Source: Labyrinthula sp. Ha (taxonomy: Eukaryota > Sar > Bigyra > Labyrinthulida > Labyrinthulaceae). From it: a stretch of DNA of 64,000 nucleotides. Every line of letters begins with the position of its first letter. The first letter of the stretch is position 1. This document shows positions 40,759 to 51,087 of the stretch, piece by piece. Where the stretch lies: the NCBI GenBank assembly GCA_015227615.1, contig JAALGZ010000013.1, positions 372,001 through 436,000 on the forward strand. Direction: 5' to 3'. The notes beneath the pieces are model-generated. The model made no database searches. It worked only from the letters and a program-made list of their open reading frames with translations, and had not been told where the DNA came from. The position numbers were made by a program, and so were the translations under genes.

Positions 40759-43700
40759 AATTAACTTTACTTGTGGCTCTTTGAAGCTTTAATGGAGACA
40801 AACTCCCCAAAGGTTTCTCGCTCAAACCTGAAATTTCATGATTTGGTGAAATGGTTCCATCCTAGTTGAAGAAACCTGTACGTGCAACTCCATCTGTTAG
40901 AGCTACCCACATATCTCCTTGCACACCTTCCTTGCTACAATATGTTTTCATAACGCCTACTGCTCTTCTTAGAATTTATCTTTTGGTTGTTTGCTTTAGA
41001 AATAACCTGTAATTTAATGATTTACCATTGGATATTCCTTCCCCAGGAATCTTTTCGAACAAAACAAATTAAGACTACTTCACCAGCAAACGATAAGCAC
41101 GATTCAAGCAGAGAAGCAATATTGTTGCATTTCTGAGAGAGTGAACAAACTTGTGTCGGAGTTATTATTTAGAACCCCTTTCGAAGTTCCACAAGAGCTA
41201 TTTAATTTTTTCCCAAACATGATTGAATCATCCGGGCTTCAACTTTCCCATCTTTAACAACTTAAAATTTTAACAGTATCAATTCTTAGTCAATAATAAT
41301 TCTAGTCGTTACCCAAAGCCAAAAACTATAGTAACATACTATCTTGGAAAGGGAAGATGTTATTGGCAACAGGATGTCATATGATATTCTCAGCATAATT
41401 CAAAAAAATGATAAACTTCTGTGGAGTTTGATTAGAATATGAAATTCCCAAAAGTTCACAAACCAAAAAATTTAGGGATGTTGCTAACTTGATTTGGAAT
41501 GGGTGATAGGGCAAGCGCAAAGCTTCCCTTTTCAGTAGCTCAACCCAAATTTTCTCTTCGTCTTAGAGGTTAATCAAGAGCGGGAGGAATTTTTCCCTTT
41601 TCAAGCTTCAATCTTTGTGGAAAATATTTTATTGTGCTCTTAATCACGTAACACACCATTAAACTAGAGATTGTACCATTGCACACTAGCGCTTACCTTA
41701 GTATCGAGCGTCGGTTTAACCTCGAGAGCATTCTTACAAACACCTCAATTCCAGCAATTCAATATTTCCCATTCACTAGACAAGGGAATATTGTGAGTAT
41801 TGGCCATAGCAATCCAATCTAAGCATCATCTCATTTTTTTTAGGCTGATGCGAAACTCTTGTTTTCAAGTCATTGAGAGAATGAATCCTCCAAAGTAACA
41901 ACTAAAACTGAATCCAAGAAACACTTTTATTTACACTTTGAGGGTAACTCAGTTAATTCGATGATTTCCTTGAGGGGTCTTCGGCGTGTTTCATGTAGAC
42001 TCAGCAGCTATAGAATATATACTTCCCTAATGTTGTGTCAGGCTCGTTACTACGAAATAGAAGAGAGCTTAAGGTTTAAACTACTATGGAGACAGAACAC
42101 TGCTTAGAAACATTTCATCACCTCTAGATCAGATTATTTTAAACCTTTCAGACAAAAATAGATATCAATTCCAGTGCATAAAACTTATATTTTTTTCTGA
42201 ATTAAAAATATTATAGACTAGGTCAATATTTTCAAACGAAATACGGCGTCTATTTGAAATCGATAAATATCGATAATTTGGAATAAAACAGCTGGTAAGC
42301 TACTATGGAAAACCTGTGGTCAATACTGAACCCAAATTGTTTTCAAAATGCAGACAGAAGAGTTTGTTTTGATAATTTTAAAGAGGCGATAGCTCTGATT
42401 TTAGATATAGCCAGTATATGCTACTAGATATACATTGCATTTTTGCAGTAGATTGACATTATAAACCCCAATAAAAGCGATTTCATAAGAATCTGCTCCC
42501 TATATTTAAACAATGCACTATTTTGTGGAAGTGGGCATGAACTGCATGAGAAAACGTCGTTTAGGCACTCTCAACTATTATATCTTTTCTAGCCTACTGA
42601 CGAAGCTTCAAATCTTTCATTACAAACTGTTAAAGACAAAAAAATAAGTTTACTAGTTTGTTTTTATCTCGTTGAAGACTAGATTGGAAAGCGGCAACTA
42701 TCAGGGTATGGCTTCAGGTCAACAGATCTGAGCCTTTTAACTTCAAGGTTATTAAAACTGCTACCATTAGGTCTTCTTAACGAAACACTCTGCAGCAGTA
42801 CTACGGTGGCATAGCGATAACAATCTCTTACGGTAGTACTGTGGCATGTCGTTATTTACCATATGGCAACGGTATGCTCCAATATTTTAGTAAGTTCGCA
42901 AATTTTGAAATTTTCTCTTCCTGCTAAAATCTAAAACCAAAGAATTTCACACAAAAATCATCACGTGAACAAAAAAGATGGCACCAATAGAAATACTAAT
43001 AGTTTTTAAACATAGAAAAAGAATAGTTAGCTCGCCTATTCCTTACTGGGGCACTGGAAGAATGTATTTTTAGTGCAATGTATTTGACTGGATAGGCAAT
43101 TTTTGCTAAGGATATCTTGAAAACTTTAGAATCAGCAGAGCAAAAAAAAACTATTTATTTAGAATAATATACGATAGCTCTAATTTATGTAAGATTAAGT
43201 ACCATAACTTGTGTAAAGAAAAGTGCCACTTTTCTCAATTAAATATATTCGAAGAACGATTACAATACAATATTTCAAAAACTAGAAAGCAACGTACTGT
43301 TTAATTTATAAGAGCCTTTTAATTACTAATTTATAGGTATTTTGAAAACTTTATCGAGAGTAAAACTAAATAACATATTACTTTTAATTAGATTCTCAAA
43401 AAACCTCACAGAGACTTTTACAATTAAGAGTAATAGAATCTTCAAATTTTATATGCTTCATTTCTGAGTTACCTAAAACTGAGGTTAGATAACTTTAAAG
43501 TCTCAGTTCATGGTACTTGAGCAATTAGAAGATTAGTTTTGACTATTTTATAGTTAAGTTTGGAGTAAAGTTAAACTAAGCGAAAAAACTATTGCTGAGA
43601 TAAATAGGGAAGTTCTTCAAGTTTCCTCGAACAAAACTCGGAGATACCATAAATTATCAATATCTATAGATGACTACTGTTTCTCAGTAGGTTTTGTTAC

Positions 43701-46700
43701 TTGGTATCACCCATTCAGGAATATCTAACATTTAAGGGTATCCTTTTTCAGAGTTTCTAAGATCTTGGAAATAGGATACATTGTTAGGAACTCTATACAG
43801 AATACTCCAATTCTCAAACAAAACTGTTTCTAGAGCTAAATCCACCCGTTCTTTCAACTGATGAGGTCTATTTGGGCTCTAGACGAGTATTTCTCGAGGT
43901 ATTACACGGATTGAAGTAGATAAAAACAGCTTTTTACCCCAATATCGACTTTTCTTAAAAAAAACATTAAAAATATCCTAAAACACAGAATTAAGGGCTA
44001 CAGGTCGTGTTTTTTAGTTTTTGAGGGCTCCCTAGTACAAAAACTTAGGGGATTATAGAAAAACTGAGTGATTTCTTATTTTGCAAAGTGCAGATTTTCA
44101 ACATTTGACTTTTCTGAGTGAAGTTTAGCTCAGTTACAGTTAACCAGAAAAGAAAAATCCTGAGAAATGGTTTAAGAAGTTAGGTATGGAAAATGGTTAT
44201 GGTCTGAGAAGAATCAGATCATTTATAGAGTTGTTTTTCGTGATGTTAAGTTTGAATGTATGTTTTTTTAGAGATCTGTAAACTTAGTGAAAAAGACCCT
44301 TAGAATTAACCTTTTTTAGGGTTTGAAGTACTCATCCTTATGAAATACCTTGACAAGATATATAGTTGGAAAGTTTTTTTTAATGTGAAACATATTATGG
44401 GTGATAATATTATATTTGAGGAAGAATTCGTGACAAAAACTAGCAAATACTATATGCTTTATTTTCAGTAATCGTGTTTTTTATGCTTTATATTATTCTA
44501 ATCCTATAAAATTTTATGTGAGTAAGTACTAAACTTCTTTTGCAATGTGTTTGGGGCTTTGTAGAAGCGTTGAAGAGGTGTTGTTGACTTTATGGTCAAT
44601 ATACCGCATTTTTGCAAAAATGGTTGATAAAGTTTCAATACCCCGAAATAACAAAAAGAATAAATCAATACTGTTTACTACTAGGTATAGCTTGTATATA
44701 AGAAATAATCTTTATAGTTTACAGAGGTAGTGTAACCTTTTGTTCATTGTTTTCTGATCGATATAAAATGGATGTGCTATATTTTGGTGGTATTCTGTGT
44801 CCTGCATGAATTTATTATTTTTAAATCCTATATTATCTTATATAGCAAGAAAGATATTTAAAAGCGTTTTACAAAAATTATTTGGTATTCATAAATCAAA
44901 GAATTGCTGAGAAATGAACTCTGCAATTGTTTGGTAATTCATCCAAAATACAGGTTAACCGGAAAACAATAGAATAGAGAAGTCTGTTGGGGTGCTAAAA
45001 CATAAAAAACATTTAGATTTAGTTCAGAAAATATGTTTCACATTTGATAACAACACTGTATAAAAATTGTGCAGAACACATGCAAAACAAAATTATGACG
45101 CGCAATTTACATTTACTTGGAAAAACAAGAATCTAAGTTTAACTGCAGCTGAAATTATAAATATAAAAGATAAGAAACCTAGTGAACTGGTAATAATTTC
45201 ATAGATTAAATTAGTTTTAATTTGGTGCAAAAAGGTATATTATTCGCTGGGAAAGTTAGTTCTTACTGAGGTAGATATTAATACACATTATTTTCTTTCA
45301 AATTCTGTCTTTCAAAGTATATAAAATCGAATTTTAACTTAACAGAATGCTATAGTATTTTCTAAAACATGTTGGCAAATTTAAATAAATTTCTTATGCT
45401 GTATTTTAGGTTTGGTGAAAACAGGTTTAAGTAGAAATACAAGCATTTCTATATGTTGATGATGACTGGGATTGCGTAAACTTCTGAGTTCCATTCAGAG
45501 ACAAAAAGATCTAGTAGGTAATCCAAATGAAAAAATAAAGCCAATGCAGGAGCTCCCTTAAACTCCCATAACGCAGGCTCCTCTGGGCGTGGTGTGCAAA
45601 TGTATGTATTCCATTCAAAATACACATGAAGGCTTTGAAAAACTGGAAAACGTGAAAGGGTAATACCAACACGGAACGAGAAAGAAAATAAATAGGTCAT
45701 AAGTAAAAATCGGAGTCTTCTCGGGAATCGAGTCCCCATTGTACTTGTTGGAATCAAAATAAGTTCACCACCTTTCATGAAAATAACATTCCATGCGTAT
45801 GCTAATTGCACCAATTTCAAGAAATTGCATTTGCTTATCAACAAATATTAAAATTTTATATCAGGTTATAAACTAGAAAGTATATTATACTCATAGATCG
45901 CACAAAGCAGAACTTCAAGTGCATTTCCTTCTGTTTGAGCCTCCTCCCTTCAATACTTTCCATCTGTGGTCATGATGGCAGCTTGCGTTTATCTAGTTTC
46001 TAATACCATTTCTTCAAGACAGAGTGCCCTGTTATGCGAAATTGCTTGAAATCAGTTTTGAAATCCTTTTAACTTCTGTGGAATATTTTTGAGAAAATAA
46101 GAAGATATCTTTTTATACGGGTTAAATACAGAGCAGGCTAGGATTCAAGCTTCATAAAGCCCTTTGTCATAGGTAGGAAAATAGCAGACAAGGGTCAATC
46201 TTAAGAATGATGATCATGTACTGTTTAAAAATGTATTACTGGCGCTACTAAGTGAGAGTTATAAGGTCAAACATAATTACATCGGAGTAAAATACGTTTA
46301 AGCTGTGGCATTAAACTATGGTCGAGGAGAGAACTCCTGAGCTCAAAATAATAATCAATTATAGCTTATATAAGTTTGTACTTGTACATATTAGTATCTG
46401 CCTAGTTTTCATTAGAAACTGTGGTCCCTATTGGTATATTCAAAAGAGCCCAGTAAATAGTAACATCTTTCTACTGTTAAATGAAAGGTTGTTGCGAAAC
46501 TTTAACTGAATCAAATTTTCTCGTTAGTTTTTCTTGAGTTTTCTAGAAAATTACATAGTCACATTTTTAGTTTTTACTCGAATTACATTCTATGGTTTCA
46601 CCTTTAAGACTAAGATGGAAATGAGTAAATAAGTCCTTAGTCAAGGGATTTATATTTTGTTAACTACATTCCTTGGGGAATACAATAGACGTACATGGCT

Positions 46701-48595
46701 TATTAGAGGTTGCTCGCTATTAACACAAGAGGCTTACTCGGATTTTCTGGGTTGACTAATCTTCCACTTAGCTTTGGGTCCTGTATATAATTATTTCAAA
46801 ATGATAAAATCAATAACTTCTTCTTATTCAACTTACTCCAGAGTTTATTTTTGGCAAAGTAATACCGATAGGTACTCTCAGATTATTGGGACTAAATTTT
46901 CTAAAAACACATTTAGTAAATGGATATGTAAAGTTTTGTTAGAGAATAAAGATTTTCCCTCGGCCTTGATTGCTGCAAAGCTACGAACATAATACGGGTT
47001 ATTATATCCTAGCAAAATAGGATTATTACCTAAATAAACCTAGAATTGTCCGAAGCTTGTTAAGCGCAGTTAGAGCAGTCTCTCAATAACATCTATACAA
47101 ATTTCATGGACTTCTGAACGATTCTTATTCAAGAAATTAATATGTTATAATGATGACTAGATAGCCATTAACTGAAGGGAATTTGTTAATAGTAAACATA
47201 TATTAAGAGCTCTTTATGGGGTTTTATGCGTTCAGATTAATATGAATGCATGAATTACATCTTTTCTTCTGCCACTACAGCCCCCAACTTATCTATTCGA
47301 TTCACGGAGAGATTGTAAACCGGTATAATATAACGTAGAATTAGTCTAATGTAGACAATGGACTCTGTCCTAAGCTCGTGTATTTTTTATATTTGGCCTG
47401 ATTGGTTGGAGTTCTATGAAAAGGATGCACATGAGAATGTGTAGGGAGGCTAAATGGTAGCAAATTCAAATAATCCTCAGAACGGTTTTAGTTTTGCTAT
47501 TGAGGTAATATGTCTAGCATAACCTGAATGTTGATTGGCAAGTTTGACATATATTTGTTAGTGTATCAAACATCACAAAACCTGTTCAAAGTTGATTATA
47601 TCAATAGTTCTAATAAAAATACGAGACAATATATATGAGAAAAACGGGCATCAACAAGGAGCTTGAATCTTGTTCAAGAAAAACTTAATTGAAAAAGTAC
47701 ATTTAGTATCTCAACTGCTTGGAATCTTTTCCATGGATTAGAATGTCCCCTTTTCTCTCTGTTTTCTAAATTTAGAATGTGTACCTTACGAAGAACATGT
47801 ATAATAGAGACGAAATTCACCTCCATCCAAATCGGCAGTAGAGCTGGAGTAAAATGATTATTTGTGCGTTCTCTTACAATAACTTTTTAAAATGTCCAAA
47901 AATCTAAAATATATGGGTTAGGACTTAAGTATATGGGATAAATTGTTCATAGAACTCTTTCTCAGCCCCATATCCGTTATCGACAGATATTCATCTTCTT
48001 TCAACATACATTTCTCAAATCTGAAGTTTTGCTTCTTCCAGGTTACGAGTTTTATCCGGCACATGCAGATAGAAGACATAGATTATTTAAAAAAATAAAA
48101 TTTTCCTATAAGGCTTACTATTTTTTGCAAAACTCTCTGTTTTGCAGCTTTTCATACCATTCCAGTGTGGAGCTCCTGCGGGGAAAAGGGTCATACATGA
48201 GAGTACATTTCTTCGAATATCGCCAAATTTCGTATATATTATTAAAGCAAAATACTACAAACTTACACAATTTCAAATTCTGAATCTTTATGGCCCTGTA
48301 TATACATGGAAGCTATTGAATTCAAAGGATTTGCTTAATCCACAGGACGACCAAGCCGAAACGACAAGTAAAATATATATTGTATTCGCTAAACCTTGTG
48401 TCGTTGCGAGTTTTAGTATCAAATCTAGCATATGCCAATCTTCAAAAGTCTAACCTGAAGTTTGAGAGAGACAAAACTTTTCCAAAAATACCGTTTTCTT
48501 TTTTTATTCCCGACTTTTTCTAGTAGAATCTTGATTGAGATGGGTGGGGTACAGTGTCCATATTTTGTAGACTTGATGCTGTCTATTTACATAGG
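40759..48595. other. Gene-poor stretch, about 7.8 kb
   Basis: The longest spacer. The only sizeable frame (45449-45844, minus, 131 codons) has no nearby ATG and no recognisable content. A small imperfect hairpin lies at 42796-42841 (CAGTACTACGG / CGGTAGTACTG). Nothing else can be supported. Confidence 0.6.
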
Positions 48596-49062
48596 GGATT
48601 TGGTAAATATTTCCAATAATTATTTGATGATTCTTTTGATTCTGATTATCAGTAAAAGAATTGGTATTTTGACTTGTATCAAATGATTTTAATCTGAGTC
48701 TGAGTATCAAATGTTTATCAAGACAAAACTGGGTTATGTAACCTGTCTTAAATTGTCGGAAATTTATTATATATTTTCTGTAACATATGAAAATCTTTAA
48801 AAACTGGCCAGATGACCTAGGAATAATCTGGTAATAGGGTTTGGTTGGGCCATGTGGCAAATTTATAGCAGGTTTTCATACAGTGCAAAATGAAAAAAAT
48901 TTTTTTTTTGACTATTTGGCCCAGGTCCGTGTTTCACAGACTTACATTGATAATCATTTGAATATCAGTAATGAATCAAAATGGTTGGGAAATTATCAGA
49001 ATCAAGCAATGAGATAAGGATTTGCATAATTTTAAATGAAAAATTAGCAATAAATCAAATCC
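48596..49062 (+). repeat. Left copy of 467-bp inverted repeat element
   Basis: Recurs in reverse orientation at 57829-58294 with only scattered differences. The ends are GGATTTG and CAAATCC, a 7-bp terminal inverted repeat. Slightly inside, TTGATTCTGATTAT (48636) and its near-complement ending at 49005 form a second inverted pair. There is no coding capacity. It is consistent with a non-autonomous DNA transposon (MITE-like), but no clean target-site duplication is visible here. It ends about 190 bp upstream of the SET gene. Confidence 0.6.
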
Positions 49063-49255
49063 GATTCTTATGTGCACTAGATCGATATATGGTACGAGAA
49101 ATTGTGGGCATGTCTCCTAAAATAATGAAGTACACCAATTTTGAACTAGTTCTTCGTAAAGTAAACCACTTTGGCATTAACTCGCTGTAACATCTCGGTT
49201 TAAAATATCTCTATACAAAAAAGGCTGGGCATAATATTACATTACTGTGAACTCC

Positions 49256-49960
49256 ATGTACAGTTTTCGAAGTGAAGAAGCGCAAAGGAGGTTTACAACG
49301 AATGAGTTTATTAGAAGCGTAGATTACACCCTTGGATATCCTATTCTACTAGTTGATGACAATGGAAATTATTTAAAGCCTAGAAAATGCAATAGCAGCA
49401 ATGATGTTGCTGAATATGACCACCTTATCTCGTTTTCTTTTGAATTTGGAAATCTTTCTAAAGCAGAAGTCGCATCTTTCTCTGATTTGAAAAACGGATT
49501 AACCAAAGAGGTATCACTTTATTGCTCGAACGAAAACTCTGTTCATGGAACGGGTGTATTTACGAAGAATTACATACCCAAGAACAGTTTTGTAGGGCTA
49601 TACCTAGGTGAAGTTTGTACTTATGAGAGCGCAGAAGATCTTCCTGAGAAAAAGCAGAACTTCCTTGTCTATCTAAACGATGGTGCTTCGGGAGTTGCAG
49701 TCGATGGTGGTGCTGGAAAAGTAAATGAGCTTAAGTATCTGAACCATAGCTGCTCCCCTAACTTGGTGCTAAGAGAAATATTTAACCATAACTTAAACCA
49801 CTGGATAGTGGCAGCAGTAACTTTGCAAGATATTCAACCTGGGGAAGAACTCTTACAAGATGCCGATTTGCATACGGAAGATGAGAATCTTGCGAGCGTC
49901 GAATGTCTATGTAATGCGTCTAATTGCAGGAAGTTCTTATATCAATTCCACCGCTGGTGA
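49256..49960 (+). CDS. SET-domain protein with post-SET motif, altered catalytic segment
   Basis: A 234-residue protein of the SET lysine-methyltransferase superfamily. Residues 91-126 (SVHGTGVFTKNYIPKNSFVGLYLGEV) are the SET-N SAM-binding part, and YLNHSCSPN (161-169) is the hallmark pseudoknot motif. The post-SET zinc residues C217, C219 and C224 (CLCNASNC) are in place. The next signature, normally GEELTYDY with the catalytic Tyr, reads GEELLQDADL (196-205) with no Tyr. A plausible start is the ATG at 49256; a GTG three codons upstream is rejected. The substrate cannot be told, and catalysis is doubtful. Convergent with the biotin-ligase gene, 9 bp away. Confidence 0.85.
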   Translation: MYSFRSEEAQRRFTTNEFIRSVDYTLGYPILLVDDNGNYLKPRKCNSSNDVAEYDHLISFSFEFGNLSKAEVASFSDLKNGLTKEVSLYCSNENSVHGTGVFTKNYIPKNSFVGLYLGEVCTYESAEDLPEKKQNFLVYLNDGASGVAVDGGAGKVNELKYLNHSCSPNLVLREIFNHNLNHWIVAAVTLQDIQPGEELLQDADLHTEDENLASVECLCNASNCRKFLYQFHRW

Positions 49961-49969
49961 GGATTACGA

Positions 49970-51019
49970 TCAAGCGAACTTCTTAGAGATAAGGCCTTGA
50001 AAAAAGTCTAGCCTATTACCATCAGGATACAGCTCGTACCGCTTTCCGCTTGAATCCTTTGCAACAAGCGCTCCAGATGAACTTGAGATTGACTCTATGA
50101 TTACTTCCACTTGTTCCTGTTCTAGTGTAACTTTTTGCCCTGTGTGAAGCCAATGCTTTAGATATTCTGCTTTAGTTGCACCTGTAAAGCCGTCCTCTAG
50201 TATTTCTCCGGTGAGTTTCTCAAACTCTGCTAATATTTGAGAAAGCAGCTCTTCCCTTCCCAGTTTAAGATGTTCTGTTGGAAAAGCCTGTTTCAAAATA
50301 CTGTTCAAACAAGTTGTGGGCTCATTGTTATTCAAGTTTATTCCGATCCCAATGAAAACACTAAACTTTCCCTGTGCAGCAACAGACTCACTAAGGATCC
50401 CTCCAATTTTCACTTCTTTTCCAAAATAAATATCATTTGGCCATTTAATTTTAGGCAGCACGTTGGTTAGATGTTCAGAACTTTTTTCAGGAGCCTTTTG
50501 CTTCACAAGCATATCAACTGATCTCACCACGGCTAGAGATGCAATGTACTGAAGCAGTGGCAACTTTTCCCCATACTTGTAATCCAACTCAAAATATAAT
50601 GTAAACATGAGTGCACCAAGTGGTGAAGTCCATAAGTTTTGTCCTCTTCCTTTTCCATTTTCTTGTTGGTCACATACTGCCACACATCCTTGAAGAAGGT
50701 TTCTATTATTTAAGGTTCGTGAGCCAAATACTTTTTTCAAGAAGATTTGGGTTGATGAACAGACACTCGAATAAAAAAGAGTTTCCCCAAAATTAAGCTG
50801 AAGTTTGCCGGGTGTTGATTTCCTTTTTTTCAATTCTTCGAGGTATGTCTGGAGGGAAAACTCTCCAGGATTATTCTGTATCGATTGGAAATCAGCTTGG
50901 TTGAAATCAATGCTTATGTTGGATTTAAACAACGCTTCGATTTGTTGAATGCAATTCTGCAACGCGTTTCGATCAAGATTTTGATTTACATATCCAAAAA
51001 TAAATCTTCTTGTGATCAT
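49970..51019 (-). CDS. Biotin-protein ligase (holocarboxylase synthetase)
   Basis: Activates biotin to biotinyl-AMP and attaches it to carboxylase lysines. The 349-residue protein carries the BirA/LPL catalytic domain: the biotinyl-AMP loop NGKGRGQNLWTSP (121-133), LMFTLYFEL, KWPND (192-196) and the following KIGGIL (204-209) with the conserved Lys, and a C-terminal SH3-like BPL_C domain (QVEVIIESIS...YELYPDGNRLDFF). The N-terminal 75 residues precede the catalytic core. There is no DNA-binding winged helix, so it is the eukaryotic enzyme type. The stop is TGA. Head-to-head with the ArfGAP gene (68 bp) and 9 bp from the SET gene stop. Confidence 0.93.
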   Translation of the reverse strand: MITRRFIFGYVNQNLDRNALQNCIQQIEALFKSNISIDFNQADFQSIQNNPGEFSLQTYLEELKKRKSTPGKLQLNFGETLFYSSVCSSTQIFLKKVFGSRTLNNRNLLQGCVAVCDQQENGKGRGQNLWTSPLGALMFTLYFELDYKYGEKLPLLQYIASLAVVRSVDMLVKQKAPEKSSEHLTNVLPKIKWPNDIYFGKEVKIGGILSESVAAQGKFSVFIGIGINLNNNEPTTCLNSILKQAFPTEHLKLGREELLSQILAEFEKLTGEILEDGFTGATKAEYLKHWLHTGQKVTLEQEQVEVIIESISSSSGALVAKDSSGKRYELYPDGNRLDFFQGLISKKFA

Positions 51020-51087
51020 TTGTTCTTACATGATCATTGAAGCAATTTATCCAATCAAATTTCACAAATAGACAGGCGTTAAGTAAA
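51020..51087. promoter_or_regulatory. Bidirectional promoter region, biotin ligase / ArfGAP
   Basis: 68 bp between divergent start codons. ATGATCAT (a palindrome around TGATCA) sits close to the biotin-ligase start. No TATA box is obvious. Confidence 0.45.

Noticed and set aside
44315-44335. Telomere-like TTTAGGG string
   Set aside because: A single copy, not a tandem array.
45715-45760. Possible tRNA box B near ATCGAGTCCCC
   Set aside because: Spacing does not fit the box B consensus and there is no stem or box A.
45449-45844. 131-codon minus-strand frame in the long spacer
   Set aside because: It opens at TTG, has no ATG near the start, shows no motif, and a frame of this length is within chance expectation for 64 kb of AT-rich DNA.
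48142-48453. 103-codon frame beside the 467-bp repeat
   Set aside because: No recognisable content and an atypical start context.
48504-48860. Frames translated from the 467-bp inverted repeat, also 58030-58395
   Set aside because: They match each other only because the DNA is repeated; each frame runs off into unrelated flank, so there is no conserved protein end.
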